Shown in pieces: positions 60,377 through 64,000 of a DNA stretch of 64,000 bases. The stretch comes from Nostoc sp. MS1 (GTDB taxonomy: Bacteria > Cyanobacteriota > Cyanobacteriia > Cyanobacteriales > Nostocaceae). The notes under the pieces are model-generated. The model did no database searches, was not told the origin of the DNA, and was given only the letters and a program-made list of their open reading frames with translations. Within the stretch, counting starts at the first letter, position 1. Every line of letters starts with the position of its first letter. The DNA is taken from positions 4,337,501-4,401,500 of the forward strand of contig NZ_AP023441.1 of the NCBI RefSeq assembly GCF_019976755.1, read 5' to 3'. The position numbers were made by a program, and so were the translations under genes.

Positions 60377-60501
60377 TCAATAGTCCAAAGTCCACAGTCC
60401 AAAGCTGTGTTGACTATTGACTATTGACTATTGACTATTGACCAATGACCAATGACCAATGACCAATGACCAATGACCAATGACCAATGACTAATGACCA
60501 A
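60377..60501. repeat. Heptamer array entering the recG start
   Basis: TTGACTA units (about 60411-60438), seven exact TGACCAA units (60439-60487), a variant TGACTAA and one more TGACCAA. The recG start codon (60487-60489) is formed by the repeat. Confidence 0.85.
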
Positions 60502-62958
60502 CCCGATTGGATAAGATTGCATAAAGCCTTGGCAGTAGAAGCAGACAACGGCTTTACTGACTTGCTGGGTAAACAGTACCGCTTCAGTGAATTTCTCAGC
60601 CTTACTTTTGGGAAATTCCCGACTGTTTTACCTGCAATTGAACGTCGTCGTTGGCAAGAGTTAGCACTTAAATTTGCTGACTATCCAAATTTAGGTCAGA
60701 AAGAAAGGCAACACCTGATAGCGGAAACTCGTAGGTATCTTTACCAATTGCAAAAGGAGCAGGAAGAACCGCAGGAGGAACAGAAGAGGAGTTATAAACC
60801 TAAAATTCCTAATGCTACGCCAGTTGTGGCGGAAGTGAGCCGGAGACTAGCTCCGAAAATTGACCAAAAACTGAGTGATTTACCAGAAATAGGGATTCGC
60901 AAGGCTGATAAGTTGGCGGCTTTGCGGTTGTATACGGTGCGGGATTTGCTTTTTTACTATCCCCGTGACCACATTGACTATGCGCGTCAGGTGAATATCC
61001 GTGAGTTGCAAGCGGGTGAGACGGTGACTATAGTAGCTACGGTCAAAAAATGTAATTGTTTTACTAGTCCGAAGAATCAAAAATTAACGATTCTGGAATT
61101 AACTCTTAGAGATAATACAGGACAAATTACAGCAAGTCGTTTTTGGGCGGGTGCGCGGTTTGCTAGTCGTGGCTGGCAAGAAAGTTTAAAGCGTCGTTAT
61201 CCAGTCGGTAGTGTGTTGGCGGCGTGCGGTTTAGTTAAAGGTAGTAAGTATGGCCGCTTATCACTGGATAATCCAGAATTGGAGGTTTTAGGGAACCCTG
61301 GCGACACAATCGAATCTTTAACTATTGGGCGAGTAGTGCCAATTTATGCACTTACTGAAGGGGTAATGGCAAGTTTGGTGAGACAGGCTGTATTAGCAGC
61401 TTTACCTGCGGCTGTTCATTTGAAAGACCCATTACCTAAAGGTTTGCGGGAAAAGTATAATTTGATGGAATTGAAGGATGCGATCGCTAACATCCATTTT
61501 CCTGATGAAAGTGCTACCCTACAAGCGGCTCGTCGTCGCCTCGTCTTTGATGAATTTTTCTATTTGCAATTAGGTTTACTACAACGTCAGCAGCAAGCCA
61601 AAGCTATTCAAACCAGTGCTATCCTCGCTCCCAAGGGTCAGTTAATTGAAAATTTCTACGAAATACTACCCTTTCAACTCACTGGCGCACAGCAACGAGT
61701 GCTTAACGATATCCTCAACGACTTGCAAAAAACCACAGCAATGAATCGTTTGGTACAAGGTGATGTGGGTTCTGGTAAAACAGTCGTGGCAGTGGTAGCA
61801 ATTTTAGCAGCAATTCAATCTGGCTACCAAGCCGCACTCATGGCTCCGACAGAAGTTTTAGCCGAACAGCATTACCGTAAGTTAGTTAGCTGGTTTAATC
61901 TATTACATCTACCTGTAGAATTGCTCACAGGTTCCACCAAAACCGCCAAACGCCGACAAATACATGCCCAGTTAGAAACGGGTGAATTACCTTTGTTGGT
62001 GGGAACTCACGCCTTAATTCAAGATCCAGTAAATTTCCAACGCTTGGGTTTAGTCGTCATTGATGAACAGCACCGCTTTGGGGTAAAACAACGGGCGTTG
62101 TTGCAGCAAAAAGGCGAACAACCCCATGTTTTAACTATGACAGCTACACCCATTCCCCGGACGCTGGCGTTAACCATACACGGGGATATGGATGTGAGTC
62201 AAATTGATGAGTTACCACCAGGAAGGCAAAAGATTCAAACCACATTGTTAAGTGGCCAGCAACGTTCTCAGGCTTATGACCTCATCCGCCGGGAAATTGC
62301 CCAAGGTAGACAAACTTATGTAGTGTTGCCCTTGGTGGAAGAATCTGAGAAACTAGATTTGCGATCGGCTGTAGAAGAACATCAAAAGTTACAAGAGAGT
62401 GTTTTTCCAGAGTTTAAGGTGGGGTTACTCCACGGTCGGATGACTTCGGCTGATAAAGACGAAGCTATCACCAAGTTCCGCGATAATGAAACACAAATTC
62501 TCGTATCTACAACCGTTGTCGAGGTAGGCGTAGACGTTCCCAACGCTACAGTTATGTTAATCGAAAATGCGGAACGGTTTGGTTTATCGCAGCTCCACCA
62601 ATTGCGGGGGCGTGTGGGTCGTGGTGCAGCACAATCTTACTGTTTATTAATGAGTAGTTCTAGAAGTCCTGATGCACAACAACGTTTAAAGGTATTGGAA
62701 CAGTCCCAAGATGGTTTTTTCATCTCCGAGATGGATATGCGTTTTCGCGGCCCCGGTGAGGTATTGGGAACCAGACAATCGGGTGTGCCTGATTTTACCT
62801 TAGCTAGTTTGGTTGAAGATGAAGAAATTTTATTACTAGCAAGGCAAGCAGCCGAGAAAGTGATAGAGATAGATGTAACTTTAGAGCGTTGGCCTTTGAT
62901 GAAAGCAGAGTTGCAATATCGCTATGAACGTTTGATGGGTGGAGCGATTTTAACTTAA
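60487..62958 (+). CDS. recG: ATP-dependent DNA helicase RecG
   Basis: 823-aa branch-migrating helicase that rewinds stalled forks and Holliday junctions. A long N-terminal extension (about 1-150) precedes the wedge domain with OB fold (about 190-290). SF2 motif I is GDVGSGKT (425-432), motif II DEQH (526-529), motif III TATPIPRT, and the C-terminal helicase lobe has VEVGVDVPNATVM and QLRGRVGRG. The TRG-like end is MDMRFRGPGEVLGTRQSG. The start ATG lies in a TGACCAA array with no Shine-Dalgarno; upstream in-frame ATGs in the array are followed by stops, so this is the first usable start. The extension is usual in cyanobacteria. Confidence 0.95.
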   Translation: MTNDQPDWIRLHKALAVEADNGFTDLLGKQYRFSEFLSLTFGKFPTVLPAIERRRWQELALKFADYPNLGQKERQHLIAETRRYLYQLQKEQEEPQEEQKRSYKPKIPNATPVVAEVSRRLAPKIDQKLSDLPEIGIRKADKLAALRLYTVRDLLFYYPRDHIDYARQVNIRELQAGETVTIVATVKKCNCFTSPKNQKLTILELTLRDNTGQITASRFWAGARFASRGWQESLKRRYPVGSVLAACGLVKGSKYGRLSLDNPELEVLGNPGDTIESLTIGRVVPIYALTEGVMASLVRQAVLAALPAAVHLKDPLPKGLREKYNLMELKDAIANIHFPDESATLQAARRRLVFDEFFYLQLGLLQRQQQAKAIQTSAILAPKGQLIENFYEILPFQLTGAQQRVLNDILNDLQKTTAMNRLVQGDVGSGKTVVAVVAILAAIQSGYQAALMAPTEVLAEQHYRKLVSWFNLLHLPVELLTGSTKTAKRRQIHAQLETGELPLLVGTHALIQDPVNFQRLGLVVIDEQHRFGVKQRALLQQKGEQPHVLTMTATPIPRTLALTIHGDMDVSQIDELPPGRQKIQTTLLSGQQRSQAYDLIRREIAQGRQTYVVLPLVEESEKLDLRSAVEEHQKLQESVFPEFKVGLLHGRMTSADKDEAITKFRDNETQILVSTTVVEVGVDVPNATVMLIENAERFGLSQLHQLRGRVGRGAAQSYCLLMSSSRSPDAQQRLKVLEQSQDGFFISEMDMRFRGPGEVLGTRQSGVPDFTLASLVEDEEILLLARQAAEKVIEIDVTLERWPLMKAELQYRYERLMGGAILT

Positions 62959-63147
62959 TATTGGGTTCATTTTTAAATAAATAAATCTTTAATACTGTTG
63001 TTGTGTCTGTATAGTTGTAAATAATTACAGTTGGCAAAAATCTCTGTAATTATGAAAATTTTAGGCTCTTGCATTTACGTTAAACTAAGAAGTTTTAATT
63101 TTTACTTGTAACTCATTGGAGGTATCTATACAATTAAGGGCGATCGC

Positions 63148-64000
63148 ATGGATAATTTTTTTGTTATTTATCAGCTAAAATTAATATTTTGTCTAGCTGC
63201 TTGTGTAAATGTAATATTGCTAATATTTTTGTGTAACATCCTGTGGCGCTACAAAATTAAAAATCAGCAGGATGAAGAAAGATTTAATGAACAAGCAGCA
63301 ATTTTAGATGTTGTTAATGATGCAGTTTTAGTAATCGATATTCACCAGCAAATTACTTTTTGGAATAAAGGCGCAGAACTTTTGTATGGCTGGAAGTCTG
63401 AAGATATATTAGCAAAGAATATTACAGAACTTTGGTATGAACAAAATTCAACGCAATTACAAATAGCAATATCAACTGTTATCAATCAAGGTGAGTGGGA
63501 AGGAGAGTTACATCAACTAAATAAAAATAGTGATGAACTCATTGTTTTTAGTCGTTGGGTTTTACTTAGAGATGAGAAGAATCAACCAAAATCCATTGCA
63601 ATTGTAAATACACAAGTTGTAACCAAGAAACCATCGCCAGCACAATTATTGCGATCACAACGCCTCGAAAGTATTGGTACACTGGCAAGTGGTATTGCCC
63701 ACGACCTCAATAATATCCTTTCTCCAATTTTAATGGCGGTGCAGCTTTTGCAGATGAAATCTCAAGATGTACAAATGCAAAAGGTGCTAAATACTTTAGA
63801 AAGCAATGTTAAACGTGGTGCAAACTTACTCAAGCAAGTTTTATCTTTTGCACGAGGTATTGAAGGTAAAAAAACAATTGTTCAAGTCAGACAGTTAATA
63901 CTAGAAATCGAGCAAATTGTCCAGCAAACATTTCCTAAATCAATTATTTGTCAGATAAACATTCCTGAAAATCTATGGTATGTCTTAGGAGATGTAACCC
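63148..64000 (+). CDS. PAS-domain sensor histidine kinase, 5' part (runs off the window)
   Basis: 284 codons are open to the end of the window. The start is an ATG at 63148 with AAGGG about 7 bases upstream. One transmembrane helix (about 9-32, KLIFCLAACVNVILLIFL) is followed by a PAS domain (about 50-165, VNDAVLVIDIHQQITFWNKG, LYGWKSEDILAKNI). Next is the H-box GTLASGIAHDLNNILSPILM at about 182-201, of the NtrB-like HDLNN type, and a HisKA helix. The ATPase domain lies beyond the window. This is a membrane-anchored sensor of unknown signal, with a cytosolic PAS domain. Confidence 0.88.
   Translation, partial: MDNFFVIYQLKLIFCLAACVNVILLIFLCNILWRYKIKNQQDEERFNEQAAILDVVNDAVLVIDIHQQITFWNKGAELLYGWKSEDILAKNITELWYEQNSTQLQIAISTVINQGEWEGELHQLNKNSDELIVFSRWVLLRDEKNQPKSIAIVNTQVVTKKPSPAQLLRSQRLESIGTLASGIAHDLNNILSPILMAVQLLQMKSQDVQMQKVLNTLESNVKRGANLLKQVLSFARGIEGKKTIVQVRQLILEIEQIVQQTFPKSIICQINIPENLWYVLGDVT

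Noticed and set aside
60439..60487. CRISPR-like array of TGACCAA units
   Set aside because: Seven-base tandem units without unique spacers; it is the ordinary short-repeat DNA of Nostocales.

Overview
The window is chromosomal DNA of a filamentous, Nostoc/Anabaena-type cyanobacterium. The evidence is the high density of GCGATCGC (HIP1) octamers, the light-independent protochlorophyllide reductase genes chlL and chlN, a bacteriophytochrome and a cyanobacteriochrome kinase, a zicK/zacK-like pair beside sphRS, DUF1815, DUF2839 and DUF5331 proteins, a Mo-nitrogenase C-terminal-domain protein, and the heptameric short repeats (TGACCAA, TTAGTCA, TACCCAT types) typical of Nostocales intergenic DNA. 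Overall gene density is ordinary for this group, and many spacers are repeat-rich.

Layout. 0-9.9 kb: threonine synthase, a GAF protein with a degenerate histidine-kinase core, a DUF4160/DUF2442 pair, an unrecognised repeat-containing protein, then the chlL - DUF5331 - chlN cluster (minus strand) with a MITE-like insertion upstream of it. 9.9-16.5 kb: a light-sensing two-component operon made of a biliverdin-type bacteriophytochrome, an Rcp-type response regulator and a 1254-aa hybrid kinase whose first GAF domain carries the two-cysteine signature of a DXCF cyanobacteriochrome. 16.5-20.4 kb: a broken DUF433 gene, clpB and a small P-loop kinase. 20.4-26 kb: the phosphate regulon operon sphR-sphS-phoU (minus) divergent from the coiled-coil pair zicK-zacK. 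26-31.6 kb: a rearranged stretch with a beheaded SDR gene, an orphan LivF-type ABC ATPase, a beheaded carbonic anhydrase next to an intact Tat-exported paralogue, an HMA-PAP2 fusion, a cupin gene with no start codon and a Mo-nitro_C protein. 32-40.4 kb: a giant CPBP protease, an MFS transporter, a glycosyltransferase-like protein, an SDR, an XRE regulator facing an unknown gene with an iteron-like leader, and YnfA. 40.5-51 kb: housekeeping and small conserved genes (S1-domain protein, dienelactone hydrolase, GntR regulator, FAD hydroxylase, Nif11-like peptide, DUF2839, DUF1815, thioesterase, dxr, PEP-CTERM protein). 51-57 kb: PhoX phosphatase with a candidate Pho box, a family 2 glycosyltransferase, and an overlapping ATPase/PIN-domain gene pair that looks like a conflict or defence module. 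57-64 kb: rpsB-tsf, a protein with a (Gly-Asp-Glu)n minisatellite, recG starting inside a heptamer array, and the 5' part of another sensor kinase that runs off the window.

How parts fit: the sphRS-phoU operon and the phoX gene 30 kb away probably belong to one phosphate-starvation circuit. The phytochrome operon could read red/far-red and blue/green light through one Rcp/hybrid relay. The most interesting candidates for an undescribed system are the ATPase-PIN pair (55.1-57.0 kb), the photoreceptor operon (10.0-16.5 kb) and the XRE/iteron/155-aa unit (39.0-39.9 kb). I saw no tRNA, rRNA, CRISPR array or intact transposase gene.
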